Position numbers and translations under genes: made by a program
The notes under the pieces: generated by a model
What the model was told of the DNA's origin: nothing
Databases searched by the model: none
What the model saw: the letters and a program-made list of their open reading frames with translations, nothing else
NCBI GenBank assembly: GCA_030066975.1
Contig: JASJAO010000007.1
Location: 186,001 to 250,000 of the forward strand
Length of the DNA stretch: 64,000 nt
Source of the DNA: Henriciella sp.
GTDB taxonomy: Bacteria; Pseudomonadota; Alphaproteobacteria; Caulobacterales; Hyphomonadaceae
Reading direction: 5' to 3'
Shown: positions 1-9,270 of the stretch, piece after piece
Numbering within the stretch: the stretch's first letter is position 1
Layout: each line of letters begins with the position of its first letter

Positions 1-1
1 C

Positions 2-985
2 ATGGGCGTCGGCGTGGGTGAAGCCACATTGTCTGCGTCCGGACACTCGATGATTGCCGATCTGTTCGACCGTAAACGCCTGCCACTGGCGATGAGCGTC
101 TATGGAATGGGCGTCGCCCTGGGCGGCGGTATAGCCTATATTGGCGGCGGCTTGCTGGTGCAGTGGTTAAACGGGTTACCGCCGCTCGCGGTTGGACCTT
201 TCACGTTTCAGCCCTGGCAAGCGGTCTTCATAACGGTTGGGCTGCCGGGCATTCTGGTTGCCGGTCTGATCGGCCTTGTGGCGAAGGAACCCAAACGGCG
301 GGCCGTCTCTGATCCGATCAAGGGCATGTCCCTGACGAGGTTTGCCGGTGACAATGTCGGTCTGGTTACCAAGCTTGTGCTGGGCCTCGGGATGCTGACA
401 GCGGCGGGCTATGCCAATCTCGCCTGGCTGCCGAGCTTCTTTGAACGCACCTTCGGATGGTCAACGGCGCAGGCCGGGGTAACGATTGGGTTGTTATTGC
501 TTTTGGTGGCGCTGCCCGGGGGTGTTCTATGCGGGATTGTCGCCAGCCGCTGGGCGGATGGGGGTCAGCGCGATGCGCCGGTGCGGTTCATGGCCTATGC
601 GAGCCTTGCCACAGCGCCGATCGCGGCTATCGCCTTTCTTCTGCCGAATGCCAGCTGGGTGGTCATCGCACTGCTGATCCCGATGGCGTTTGGATCATCC
701 TATGTCGGACTTGGGCCCGCAGCTGTTCAGGCGATCACGCCGGGCGAACTGCGCGGGCGCACCGCCGCGTTTCAGCTTCTGTTGACGGGTCTGATCGGTA
801 TGGTGGTCGGGCCATTATCGGTCGGACTGATCACCAATGGCTTGCTACAGGACGAGGCCCGGATCAATGTTGCCCTGGCAATTGCCAATCCGGCGCTGAC
901 CATTGTCGGCGGATTGCTCATTCTCTGGGCGTTTCGCAGCTATAATCGGGCGCTGGACAGCGTCCCCTCGGAGGCCCCCGCATGA
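2..985 (+). CDS. MFS transporter, C-terminal part (cut by window start)
   Basis: Inner-membrane major facilitator superfamily permease whose N-terminus lies outside the window. The visible 327 residues contain many hydrophobic helices rich in Gly and Ala. A short cytoplasmic loop carrying LFDRKRLPLA near the start matches the basic loop between early helices of MFS proteins, and a charged loop (KEPKRRAVSDP) looks like the central cytoplasmic loop. The reading frame is open to the first base, so the first Met is probably internal. The stop overlaps the start of the next gene by 4 bases (ATGA), so the two are translationally coupled. The neighbour is a putative glycoside hydrolase, which suggests a sugar, glycoside or sugar-acid substrate. 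The substrate cannot be read from the sequence. Confidence 0.85.
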   Translation: MGVGVGEATLSASGHSMIADLFDRKRLPLAMSVYGMGVALGGGIAYIGGGLLVQWLNGLPPLAVGPFTFQPWQAVFITVGLPGILVAGLIGLVAKEPKRRAVSDPIKGMSLTRFAGDNVGLVTKLVLGLGMLTAAGYANLAWLPSFFERTFGWSTAQAGVTIGLLLLLVALPGGVLCGIVASRWADGGQRDAPVRFMAYASLATAPIAAIAFLLPNASWVVIALLIPMAFGSSYVGLGPAAVQAITPGELRGRTAAFQLLLTGLIGMVVGPLSVGLITNGLLQDEARINVALAIANPALTIVGGLLILWAFRSYNRALDSVPSEAPA

Positions 986-2988
986 CGGCTCACACCTTGC
1001 CCTTTCGACAGGTTCACCTCGACTTTCACACCTCCCCGAAGATTGAAGGCATTGGCGCAAATTTCGATGCCGAAGTGTTCGGTAAGACCCTGACGGATGC
1101 AGACGTCGACGCCATCGTTCTGTTCGCCAAGTGCCATCACGGCATGGCTTACTATGACACCAAAGTTGGCACCAAACATCCCGGCCTCGAGTTCGATCTG
1201 CTCCGCGCGCAAGTGGATGCCTGTCAGACCGCCGGGGTGCGCACACCAATCTATGTCTCGGTGGGCTGGGATGAGCACGCAGCGCACAACAATCCAGGCT
1301 GGCGCAGGATAAAGCCTGACGGTGAATTCCACATGATGATAGGCAAGAATGGCCAGGATCCGTACTGGTCGTATCTGTGCCTGAACACGCCGTATCGTGA
1401 TTATCTCCACGCCCAGATCGAGGAAGTGGTGAAAGCATTTCCAGAGGGCGACGGGCTGTGGCTCGATATCGTCTTCCAACATGCCTGCATCTGTCCGCAC
1501 TGCCAGGACGGTATGACAAAAGCCGGTCTCGATTGGACGAACAGCGCCGATCAGACCGCCTATGCAGAACAGGTCCTGCAGGACTATCTGAGCAGCACGG
1601 CCAAGCTCATCCGCGATCTCAACCCAAACTACTCAATCTTCCACAACAGTTCGATGGTCCCGCGCGGTGATCGCGAGGCGTTTGGTGACTTTACGCATAT
1701 GGAGATTGAGGCCGTTCCGACAGGGGGTTGGGGCTATGACCATTTTCCGATCTCGGCGCGCTATATCGACCCGTCAGGTCTGGACTTTATGGGCGTGACA
1801 GTACGGTTTGACCTGATCTGGGGCGAGCTTGGCGGCTATCGCCATCCGAATGCCTTGCGCGCCGAAATCCTGACCATGCAGGCGCATGGCGCCAAGGTCT
1901 GTATCGGCGACCATATGGACGTGGATGGCACCCTGGACCCGGACACTTATCGTCTGATTGGCGGCGTCTACGAAGAAGTCAAGGCCAAGGAAGGCTTTGT
2001 GGCGGAGACGCGGCCGGTGGCCGACATCGCATTGCTCTCCAGCATCGCGGCGCGTGAGCCGGGGTCATTTTCACGCGATGCGCGGCACATTGACGAGGAT
2101 TATGGCGCGCTGCGTATGCTGCAACAGGGCGGCTATCTGTTTGATGTGGTCGGGCCGGATGACGCTCTTGAGGCCTACAAGCTGGTCATCGTCCCCGACC
2201 GGGTACGATTGAGCCCTGACCTTGCGGCCAAACTGGAGGCCTATCGCGCCGCGGGCGGGGCGCTGCTGCTGACCGGGGAGAGCGCGCTGACGCCAACCGG
2301 GGAAGCGCTGGCACTAGATATCGGCGCGGCGTACGCTGGCCCGAGCCCATTTGACAATGCGCACATCCACCCGCTGCCGGAGCTGCGGCCGGACTATGTT
2401 GAGGGACCGTTCCTCGCCTTCAGCCCGACCATTCGGGTCAAAGCCACAGATGGGGAGTCGCTCGGCGAGCTGTACGATCCCCGTTTCAACCGGACCCTGC
2501 GCGCCTTTAGCGGCCACATCAACACGCCGCGTGAGCTACAGCCCTCGGGTTTTTCATGCGGTGTGCGCAAAGACCGGACGGTCTACCTGCCCGTGCCAGT
2601 CTTCACGCTCTACAAATCGCTCGGCCAGACGATGATGCGCGATTTCACCTGCAAGGTGATCGACAGTCTGCTCGGCAAAGCAAAGACCCTGACCAGCACC
2701 CTGCCCGCGGCTGCGATCGCCACTCTGAGACAGGATGATGAGAAACTTGTCCTTCAAACGGTTTATGCGCCAAAGGAGCTTCGCGGGCAGACCGTACTTG
2801 GCCTGATCGAAGTGATCGAAGACCTGCCGGAGCTTCACGATGTCGCCTTCACCGTCAAAACGGACCGTGCAATCAAAGCCGTGACGGTTCAGCCTGACGG
2901 GCGCGCCCTGCCCTTTACGCAGAATGCCGACACAGTGTCATTCACGCTGGACAGGCTCCAGGGCGGTGCGCTGATCACGCTGACCTGA
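982..2988 (+). CDS. Putative glycoside hydrolase, GHL6 / beta-galactosidase trimerisation type
   Basis: A 668-residue protein without a signal peptide, so probably cytoplasmic. Residues about 5-320 form a TIM-barrel-like region with family-typical stretches (HLDFHTSP near the N-terminus, a WLDIVFQHACICPHC segment near residue 160 and HNSSM near 220). This is the pattern of hypothetical glycosyl hydrolase 6 proteins in the alpha-amylase/GH-A-like superfamily. Residues about 345-560 resemble the beta-galactosidase trimerisation domain, a class I glutamine-amidotransferase-like fold, and a small beta domain ends the protein. Substrate and activity are unknown for most relatives. Co-translation with the preceding MFS gene suggests it acts on what that permease brings in. 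The stop lies 12 bases before the end of the convergent AceE-like gene. Confidence 0.75.
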   Translation: MTAHTLPFRQVHLDFHTSPKIEGIGANFDAEVFGKTLTDADVDAIVLFAKCHHGMAYYDTKVGTKHPGLEFDLLRAQVDACQTAGVRTPIYVSVGWDEHAAHNNPGWRRIKPDGEFHMMIGKNGQDPYWSYLCLNTPYRDYLHAQIEEVVKAFPEGDGLWLDIVFQHACICPHCQDGMTKAGLDWTNSADQTAYAEQVLQDYLSSTAKLIRDLNPNYSIFHNSSMVPRGDREAFGDFTHMEIEAVPTGGWGYDHFPISARYIDPSGLDFMGVTVRFDLIWGELGGYRHPNALRAEILTMQAHGAKVCIGDHMDVDGTLDPDTYRLIGGVYEEVKAKEGFVAETRPVADIALLSSIAAREPGSFSRDARHIDEDYGALRMLQQGGYLFDVVGPDDALEAYKLVIVPDRVRLSPDLAAKLEAYRAAGGALLLTGESALTPTGEALALDIGAAYAGPSPFDNAHIHPLPELRPDYVEGPFLAFSPTIRVKATDGESLGELYDPRFNRTLRAFSGHINTPRELQPSGFSCGVRKDRTVYLPVPVFTLYKSLGQTMMRDFTCKVIDSLLGKAKTLTSTLPAAAIATLRQDDEKLVLQTVYAPKELRGQTVLGLIEVIEDLPELHDVAFTVKTDRAIKAVTVQPDGRALPFTQNADTVSFTLDRLQGGALITLT

Positions 2989-3000
2989 ACTGCGCCTGAT

Positions 3001-5388
3001 TTACACCACTTCGCGGAACTGGCGGATCGGCTTGCCGGGAATGAGGTTCTGCGCGGCGGTAACAATCGAGTCCGTGTCGATGCCGAAATGGCGATAGAGG
3101 TCGCTGACCGTACCGGTCTGGCCAAAATGCTCCACACCGAGCGGGATATTGCGATGCCCAACCACGGCGCCAAGCCAGCCAAGTGTAGCCGGATGTCCAT
3201 CTGTGACAGTCACAATCGCAGCATGACGCGGGACTTGCGCCATCAAACGGTCAGCATGGCTTGACGCATCCAGCTGACCACGGCGACGCGCGCGTTGCGC
3301 GGCAAACCAGCCAGCCGTCAGGCGATCCGCCGAGGTAACCGCCAGCACGGCTGTGTCCCTGCGGTCATTGGCAATCCGGCCTGCCGCTTCAATCGCCTCA
3401 GGGGCTACACAGCCCTGATAGGCGATCACAAGGTCGGTGTTCGGGCCGGGTTCGCGCCACCAGTAAGCGCCATCGATGACGCCGCGCTTGAACGCCTCGT
3501 CATCGCGCCTCCGGGGCGGTTGCTCGATTGGGCGCGTGGTCAGACGAAGATAGACTGAGCCCCCCGTCTCATCGCGCAGCCACGTGCGCTCATCGGGATC
3601 GCCTTCGCCATCGCGCTGCATATAATCAAACGACCAGTCCATGATGACACTGAGTTCGTCCAGAAACGCCGGTTCGAACGAGGTCAGGCCATCCTGACTG
3701 ATCCCGATCAGTTGCGACCCGATCGACTGGTGCGCGCCGCCTTCCGGGGCGAGCGTGACGCCAGACGGCGTGCCGACAATCATGAAACGCGCATCCTGAT
3801 AACAGGCATAGTTCAGCGCATCGAGGCCCCGGGCGACGAACGGGTCATACACCGTCCCGATCGGTAGCAGGCGTTCACCGTACAGCGAATGCGAGAGACC
3901 TGCCGCGCCCAGCGCAAGGAACAGGTTCATCTCGGCAATGCCAAGCTCGATATGCTGGCCTTCCCGGCTGAAAGCCCATTTCTGGGTCGACGGGATTTTC
4001 TGGTCACGGAACGTATCGGCTTGCTCATCCCGGGCAAACAGACCGCGCCGATTGACCCAGGGCCCAAGATTTGTGGAGACGGTCACGTCCGGCGAGGTGG
4101 TGATGATGCGCTCAGCGATCGGGCTGTCCGACTGAGCGATCTTGTCGAGGATCTTGCCGAAGCCGGCCTGAGTTGAGAGCTTGTCATCATCCAGCCAGAT
4201 GGGCCCCGGGGCTTCAACCACTGGCGCAGAAAAGCGGCGCGTCCCGTCGGCAAAGAAGGGGGCGTTTTCGATCAATGCGCGGGCTGCCTCAACATTGTCG
4301 AGCCCTGCGAAGTGATCCCATTCCTGTCCCTCGGGGACACCCATTTTGGTCTGGAACTCAGCCATTTGCGCCTTGTTCATCAGGCCGGCATGATTGTCCT
4401 TGTGACCCGCGAGCGGCGTGCCCCACCCCTTGATCGTGTAGGCGAGAAAGCAAGTCGGCTTGTCATGATCGATGGCGTCAAAGGCGTCAGTAATGGTCTT
4501 CAGGCAATGACCGCCAAGATTGTTCATCAGATCTGAGAGTTCTTCGTCAGAGCGCCGGTCGAGCAGCGCGGAGACATCACTCTGATCGCCAATATCGTTC
4601 ATCAGCCGGTCGCGCCAGGCCGCCCCACCCTGATAGGTCAGCGCCGAATAGAGCTGGTTCGGACAAGTATCGATCCAGTCACGCAGCTTGTCGCCGCCCG
4701 GCTCTTCAAAGGCAGCGCGCTGAAGCACGCCATGTTTGAGACGTACAACCTCCCAGCCGAACGCGCCGAAGATGGCCTCGATACGTTCCCAGAGGCCTTC
4801 GCGGACAACACCATCGAGTGATTGGCGATTATAGTCGATGATCCACCAGCAATTGCGAAGGTCGTGCTTCCAGCCTTCCTGCAGGCATTCATAGATATTG
4901 CCTTCGTCCAGTTCGGCGTCGCCAACCAGCGCGATCATCCGACCAAGCTTGCGATCTGTGGCCCAGGGTTTGGCTGCGATATAGTCCTGAATGATCGAGG
5001 AGAAGGCGGTGATCGCGACGCCAAGGCCAACCGACCCTGTCGAGAAGTCGACATCGTCGACGTCCTTGGTGCGGCTCGGATAAGACTGGGCGCCACCAAA
5101 ACCGCGGAAGTTTTCCAGCTTCTCGCGGGTTTGATTGCCGACCAGATACTGGATCGCATGAAAGACGGGCGAAGCGTGGGGTTTCACCGCAATGCGGTCT
5201 TCCGGGCGCAAAGTATGGAAATAGAGCGCCGTCATGATCGCCGTCATCGACGCGCAGGAGGCCTGATGCCCCCCCACTTTCACGTCGTCTTTTGCGCGCA
5301 AGTGATTGGCATTGTGGACAGTCCAGCAGGCGAGCCAGAGAATCTTACGCTCAATATCGGTTAAACCTGAGAGTTTGTCTTGGTCCAT
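3001..5388 (-). CDS. AceE-like homodimeric pyruvate dehydrogenase E1 / transketolase-family enzyme
   Basis: Thiamine-diphosphate enzyme of the homodimeric 2-oxo acid dehydrogenase E1 family; the best-known member decarboxylates pyruvate for the PDH complex. The TPP/Mg motif is clear: GDAELDEG followed by a CWWIIDYNRQSLDG segment. The N-terminal GGHQASCAS and the C-terminal transketolase half (QPPRRR, ELGIAEMN) also fit. Starting at Met 5388 gives 795 residues, shorter than E. coli AceE (887), and the N-terminal E2-docking arm seems to be missing. No E2 or E3 gene is present in the window. The frame is open to a GTG at 5505, but a 20-bp perfect palindromic operator lies inside that extension, so 5388 is preferred. 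It probably consumes 2-oxo acids released by the nearby amino-acid enzymes; that substrate is inferred. Confidence 0.8.
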   Translation of the reverse strand: MDQDKLSGLTDIERKILWLACWTVHNANHLRAKDDVKVGGHQASCASMTAIMTALYFHTLRPEDRIAVKPHASPVFHAIQYLVGNQTREKLENFRGFGGAQSYPSRTKDVDDVDFSTGSVGLGVAITAFSSIIQDYIAAKPWATDRKLGRMIALVGDAELDEGNIYECLQEGWKHDLRNCWWIIDYNRQSLDGVVREGLWERIEAIFGAFGWEVVRLKHGVLQRAAFEEPGGDKLRDWIDTCPNQLYSALTYQGGAAWRDRLMNDIGDQSDVSALLDRRSDEELSDLMNNLGGHCLKTITDAFDAIDHDKPTCFLAYTIKGWGTPLAGHKDNHAGLMNKAQMAEFQTKMGVPEGQEWDHFAGLDNVEAARALIENAPFFADGTRRFSAPVVEAPGPIWLDDDKLSTQAGFGKILDKIAQSDSPIAERIITTSPDVTVSTNLGPWVNRRGLFARDEQADTFRDQKIPSTQKWAFSREGQHIELGIAEMNLFLALGAAGLSHSLYGERLLPIGTVYDPFVARGLDALNYACYQDARFMIVGTPSGVTLAPEGGAHQSIGSQLIGISQDGLTSFEPAFLDELSVIMDWSFDYMQRDGEGDPDERTWLRDETGGSVYLRLTTRPIEQPPRRRDDEAFKRGVIDGAYWWREPGPNTDLVIAYQGCVAPEAIEAAGRIANDRRDTAVLAVTSADRLTAGWFAAQRARRRGQLDASSHADRLMAQVPRHAAIVTVTDGHPATLGWLGAVVGHRNIPLGVEHFGQTGTVSDLYRHFGIDTDSIVTAAQNLIPGKPIRQFREVV

Positions 5389-5464
5389 TATCTTGTCTAT
5401 CGCGTTCTTGATTAGAGTAACACACCCTTGACGATCGGTGGTCGCGTCGAGATCAAGCTTTCTT

Positions 5465-5484
5465 AATTTTCCGATCGGAAAATT
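5465..5484. promoter_or_regulatory. Motif 1 operator, perfect 20-bp palindrome
   Basis: AATTTTCCGATCGGAAAATT is a perfect inverted repeat containing the 14-bp core TTTCCGATCGGAAA (5468-5481). It lies 77 bases upstream of the AceE-like start (5388), in the gap after the XRE-cupin gene. It is the most symmetric copy of a motif found at thirteen places in this window. Confidence 0.75.
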
Positions 5485-5551
5485 GCAATTCCTTTTTGAT
5501 CGCACGCCAGGCTATCGCGCACGCGTCAAACCTGTCGAGACGATATCAGGT

Positions 5552-6187
5552 CTAGCGAGAGAGAGCCTGCACAGATGTGACCGCCGATACGATCACCGCT
5601 TTACCGCGTGATTTCTTGACAAAGGCGTGACCCATCGCACTGTCGAGATAGACACCTTCACCCTCATTAAGCAGCTTAGGCTCGTAAAGTTCAGTATGAA
5701 CTTCGATCTGCCCTTTGAGGACGAAGATAAACTCCTCGCCTTCATGCGTAATCAGCGGCCCAAACTCCTCGATACTAGTCGATTTGACCTCTACCAGGAT
5801 CGGCGTAATCGCCTTGTTGCGAACGTCCGTACACATATACTGATAGTCGTAATTCTCGGTACTGACGAGCTTCGCGGCGCCGTCGCGGTGGACACTGACG
5901 CGGCCCATGGGCACAGCAGGCTTTGGCGATCCCCCGGCTTTGTGATCATCGGTCAGAAATTCCGACAGGGTCAGACCAAAGCCATAGGCCACCATGATCA
6001 GCCGATCATAAGTTAAACTCAGGACACCATTTTCAACTTTGGACAGGCTTGATGTGGCGATACCGGATTTCTTGCTCAGGTCGGCCAGTTTCCATCCACG
6101 CTCCTGACGCAAGCGGTGAATACGGCGCCCCAGTTCATTGTCTTCAACCAGTGTTTCTGGTGTTTTCGCGGTCTGAGATTGGGCCAT
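5552..6187 (-). CDS. XRE-family transcriptional regulator with C-terminal cupin domain
   Basis: DNA-binding regulator of 211 residues. Residues about 20-76 are a Cro/C1-type helix-turn-helix (LRQERGWKLADLSKKSGI then SSLSKVENG). Residues about 130-200 form a cupin_2 domain with a HEGEE metal- or ligand-binding stretch at 148-152. This architecture is known for regulators of amino-acid, amine and peptide metabolism that sense a small ligand with the cupin. A GTG at 6205 is possible, but its Shine-Dalgarno sequence would touch the start, so ATG 6187 is preferred. It lies 52 bases downstream of the D-serine-dehydratase-like gene, probably in the same operon, and just upstream of a motif 1 operator. 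It is the only transcription factor in the window, which makes it the leading candidate for binding motif 1 (inference). Confidence 0.88.
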   Translation of the reverse strand: MAQSQTAKTPETLVEDNELGRRIHRLRQERGWKLADLSKKSGIATSSLSKVENGVLSLTYDRLIMVAYGFGLTLSEFLTDDHKAGGSPKPAVPMGRVSVHRDGAAKLVSTENYDYQYMCTDVRNKAITPILVEVKSTSIEEFGPLITHEGEEFIFVLKGQIEVHTELYEPKLLNEGEGVYLDSAMGHAFVKKSRGKAVIVSAVTSVQALSR

Positions 6188-6239
6188 ATTTCGCTCGCTT
6201 TTCACTCCTTTTGCCGAGGGAGAGCCTAACCCATTGAAC

Positions 6240-7547
6240 CTAAAAATAGGTGGATGTCAGCCCCGTAACAACATCGTTTTCATCAACAAAGTAAAGGGCT
6301 TTCCACTTGTCAAAGGTCGTACACGGGTGAGAGATTCCCCAGCCTAGCAGGTCTCCGATTTTAAAGTCATGTGGCTCGGGAACATGAAACTTCAAATGCT
6401 GATCCCACAAGGCTGCGGCCTGAATGCCTGCCGGAACCGGCTGACGGGGGCCGCCCGGCCGGGCCCAACTCACCAATCTCGGCATGCCCGAATCGGACCC
6501 CACATCGCGACGCCCGAGACTGACAATCACGGTCCCCGGCTCCGGCAGCGATTGCACGTGGGCCCAAACCTCAAGCGCTGGCTCGAAGCCACCTTGTGTT
6601 GTGACGACGCGATCGTCGCGCGCCTTCATATCCGAAAAGAGTTTCCGATAGATGCCTGCATCATGGGTGATGTAACATCCTGAACGCAGGATCGGGACCA
6701 AGTTTGGCCATCGCGCCGTTGCCGCCATCATGCGCTGCACCGCAACGTCAAAGTAAGCGGTGCCGCCAGCCGAAAAAATGAACGGTCGGTCGGTCAGACG
6801 GTTGTCCTTGAGCAAGGCCGCGAGGGCATTGACCGCTGTGTCCATTTGCGAGGTTGCACCGCCGAGATCGCCGTCGCTGCCCTGAAACACACCTTCAAAC
6901 GTCTCCAGTCCGGCGACTGAAATGCCGCGCAGCGCGGTTAGTTGGTCGGCCAGTTCAACCAGACTTTCCACATCGCGTCGCCCGGTACGTCCGCCGGTGC
7001 GTCCAAGCTCGAGCAGAACGTCGACAGGGGCACCACCGGCTGTGAGTACAGCCTCGGACAGTGCGGTTGCAGCCTCAACAGAGTCGACAAGGCAATAGAA
7101 CTCAAAGTTCGGATCAACCATGCGCTCTTCAATGATCCAGCGAATATTTGCGGTGCCGACCAGTTGATTGGCCATGATGATCCGATTGATCCCAAAGCGA
7201 CGATAGATTCGGACGTGTTGAACGGTTGCGGCGGTAATACCCCATGCCCCATCCTTCATTTGCATGTGCAGAAGGTCTGGCGCCATAGTTGTTTTGCCAT
7301 GCGGACAGAGCCTGATCCCGGTATCAGCCAGGAAATCCCGCATCCAGGCGCGATTGCGCTCCAGCGCTGCCGTTTTGAGGATGGCCGCGGGCAGCATCAG
7401 ATCGTCGTTGAGCAGCGATTTTCCGGCAATCTCGCCGCCATTCTCGACGTCACGCGGTATCCCCTTCAGATGCCAGCCCGGCGGGGTGAAGCCCGGGAGC
7501 GGGCGTTCATTGCTTCCGTCAGGCCCCAGATGCTTTAGATCGTCCAT
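6240..7547 (-). CDS. D-serine dehydratase-like / D-amino acid deaminase (PLP, alanine racemase fold)
   Basis: Cytoplasmic pyridoxal-phosphate enzyme of the D-threonine aldolase / eukaryotic-type D-serine dehydratase group. The Schiff-base lysine sits in RLCPHGKTTMAP near residue 85. An N-terminal alanine racemase barrel (about 50-290) is followed by a C-terminal domain ending in ISHPCTTFDKW. The His-x-Cys there corresponds to the zinc ligands that separate D-serine dehydratases from D-threonine aldolases. The likely reaction is D-Ser (or D-Thr) to 2-oxo acid plus ammonia. ATG 7547 is preferred over GTG 7556 for its spacing to a GAG Shine-Dalgarno element. It precedes the XRE-cupin regulator in what looks like one operon. 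The exact amino acid used is not determinable. Confidence 0.82.
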   Translation of the reverse strand: MDDLKHLGPDGSNERPLPGFTPPGWHLKGIPRDVENGGEIAGKSLLNDDLMLPAAILKTAALERNRAWMRDFLADTGIRLCPHGKTTMAPDLLHMQMKDGAWGITAATVQHVRIYRRFGINRIIMANQLVGTANIRWIIEERMVDPNFEFYCLVDSVEAATALSEAVLTAGGAPVDVLLELGRTGGRTGRRDVESLVELADQLTALRGISVAGLETFEGVFQGSDGDLGGATSQMDTAVNALAALLKDNRLTDRPFIFSAGGTAYFDVAVQRMMAATARWPNLVPILRSGCYITHDAGIYRKLFSDMKARDDRVVTTQGGFEPALEVWAHVQSLPEPGTVIVSLGRRDVGSDSGMPRLVSWARPGGPRQPVPAGIQAAALWDQHLKFHVPEPHDFKIGDLLGWGISHPCTTFDKWKALYFVDENDVVTGLTSTYF

Positions 7548-7629
7548 ACCAACCACTCAATCTACCGCGATATCGGTTTCAGCGCCCCAAAGGACGATAC
7601 CCCGCACGCGGGCCGGTTAAAAGAGCTAT

Positions 7630-7643
7630 TTTCATTTTCGAAA
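7630..7643. promoter_or_regulatory. Possible degenerate motif 1 site
   Basis: TTTC-ATTTTC-GAAA keeps the outer TTTC/GAAA arms at the motif 1 spacing but lacks the CC-NATN-GG centre; a nested TTTTCGAAAA palindrome is also present. It lies 83 bases upstream of the D-serine-dehydratase-like start. Weak support. Confidence 0.25.
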
Positions 7644-7663
7644 ATTGTTGTTCCTTTTGGAGA

Positions 7664-9013
7664 TTACTCAACAAGATAATCGAGTTGAGGAACGCCGTCG
7701 AACTCAGCTTCGGCCCGCTCGACCAACGCCCTCAGTTTTGCAGTCACTTCAGGGTGTCGGTCGGCAACCGTGTAGTTTTCGCCGGGATCGGCTTCCAGAT
7801 CAAACAGCAATGGTCCGAACCGGGTCATATCATATTGGTAAACGCGCCAGAACGCGCGCGTGACATATTTCCATTTGTCCATCCGGACACCGGCAATCTC
7901 TTCGTTCCGGAACAGCAAAAGCGACTCGTGCAGGCCGGGTGTTTTGCCCTCGAGCACGTCACGCAGGCTCTTTCCATCAATTGTCTGTTCGCCTTCGAAC
8001 AGGGTGCCTGCATAGTCCAGCGCCGTTACAGGTACATCAAATCCCATGGTCAAGGCGGGGCTTTCCCGGCCTGCCGGAATGGCCCTCGGATAGGAAATGA
8101 TCAGCGGCACGCGGTAGCCACCCTCCCAGCCGACATGCCCCTTACGTTCGCGCCACGGCCCGGCACTGCCGCCATAGGGCGATGGGCCATTGTCGCTGGT
8201 CAGAAAAATCAACGTGTCCTCGTACCGGCCGGTATCTTTCAGCGTCGCGATAAGCTGGCCGATCGCGTCGTCCAGCTCTTCAACAATGTCGCCGTAAACG
8301 CCCGCTTGCTCTGACCGGCCGGCATGATCCGGGTGCGGCGTGAACGGGGTATGCGGCGCTGTATAGGCAATCTGCAAGAAGAACGGCGCATTCCCGGCAC
8401 TGCGAATGTAATCGATAGAGGCGTTGGTAATCCGCTCTGTCAGCAGGCCATCATCAACCTCAGAGCGGACCTCTTCTCCCGAGACTGGATCAATATCACC
8501 CCACCAGACCCCTTGCATATCATGGCTATATGGAAGGCCCCCAAATGTGTCGAAGCCGTAGGCTGTCGGTGGCCAATAGGGCGCTACGGCTCCAAGATGC
8601 CATTTGCCGAAATAGGCGGTTTGGTAGCCGCGTGCCTTTAGCGGATGCGTGAGGATTGGCTCCGCGTGCGGTAAGCCATATTTGGCCCGTGAATTTACAA
8701 CATCAACCGCCAGGCCGCTGCGCGCGGGATATCGTCCGGTCAACAAGGCAGCGCGCGACGGAGAGCATAGGCTTGACGCCGCATAGGCATCGGTAAATCG
8801 TACCCCGTCAGCGGCGAGCGCATCCATGTGCGGCGTTGGAATGATTCCGCCATAAGACCCAACATCACCGTAGCCGAGATCATCCGTCAGGATGACGATT
8901 ATATTTGGGCGAAGCGCGATGTCGTCCGGTCCGGCGATAGCCGCCGACTGACAGCCAGCAAGCATGATCACAAACGCGGAGATCAAAGCGCTGTTTAGCT
9001 TGAGTATGAACAT
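7664..9013 (-). CDS. Lipoprotein sulfatase (type I, Cys-type formylglycine)
   Basis: Arylsulfatase-family hydrolase of 449 residues removing sulfate esters from an organic substrate in the periplasm or at the cell surface. The start at 9013 has a strong AGGAGG about 6 bases upstream. The N-terminus is a lipoprotein signal with lipobox LAGC at about residue 21. The metal-binding NIIVILTDDLGYGD segment and the activation signature SSLCSPSRAALLTGR (Cys about 83, converted to formylglycine) are intact. The activating FGE is not in the window. The gene is divergent from the glycoside-oxidation cassette, with a motif 1 site between them, so sulfated glycosides are a reasonable guess. The stop is about 116 bases before the minus-strand D-amino-acid gene, which has its own upstream region. 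Confidence 0.9.
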   Translation of the reverse strand: MFILKLNSALISAFVIMLAGCQSAAIAGPDDIALRPNIIVILTDDLGYGDVGSYGGIIPTPHMDALAADGVRFTDAYAASSLCSPSRAALLTGRYPARSGLAVDVVNSRAKYGLPHAEPILTHPLKARGYQTAYFGKWHLGAVAPYWPPTAYGFDTFGGLPYSHDMQGVWWGDIDPVSGEEVRSEVDDGLLTERITNASIDYIRSAGNAPFFLQIAYTAPHTPFTPHPDHAGRSEQAGVYGDIVEELDDAIGQLIATLKDTGRYEDTLIFLTSDNGPSPYGGSAGPWRERKGHVGWEGGYRVPLIISYPRAIPAGRESPALTMGFDVPVTALDYAGTLFEGEQTIDGKSLRDVLEGKTPGLHESLLLFRNEEIAGVRMDKWKYVTRAFWRVYQYDMTRFGPLLFDLEADPGENYTVADRHPEVTAKLRALVERAEAEFDGVPQLDYLVE

Positions 9014-9212
9014 GATGGAGGCCTCCTGGATCAAAATTTGCGGACTAACGCAGATCCCGCACGAGCCCTTGGCTGGTTGGCCTCTGATGCTATCCGCACC
9101 TCAGGGCGCGCACAGGGGGATAAATGAAGGTTGCTCCGGCGCGCAAAAGCCCTGTGTCTATGTTGATTTACACTGCGCACAGTATGGGTTCACTTCGGAT
9201 AGGCAACCGATT

Positions 9213-9226
9213 TTTCCAATCGGAAA
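9213..9226. promoter_or_regulatory. Motif 1 operator between sulfatase and DUF1080 genes
   Basis: TTTCCAATCGGAAA, with extra flanking T and A runs that extend the dyad. It lies in the divergent gap, 45 bases before the GTG start of the DUF1080 gene and 200 bases from the sulfatase start. An upstream Met (9124) would place it inside the coding region, which argues for the shorter protein. Confidence 0.65.
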
Positions 9227-9270
9227 TTTTTCTTGTGCCTGGCGCGCGGCACGTTATCGTAACGACCATT

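Noticed and set aside
845-1519. Overlapping minus-strand frames across the MFS/GHL6 junction
   Set aside because: They run across a conserved coupled gene pair with no start signals and no coherent domain.
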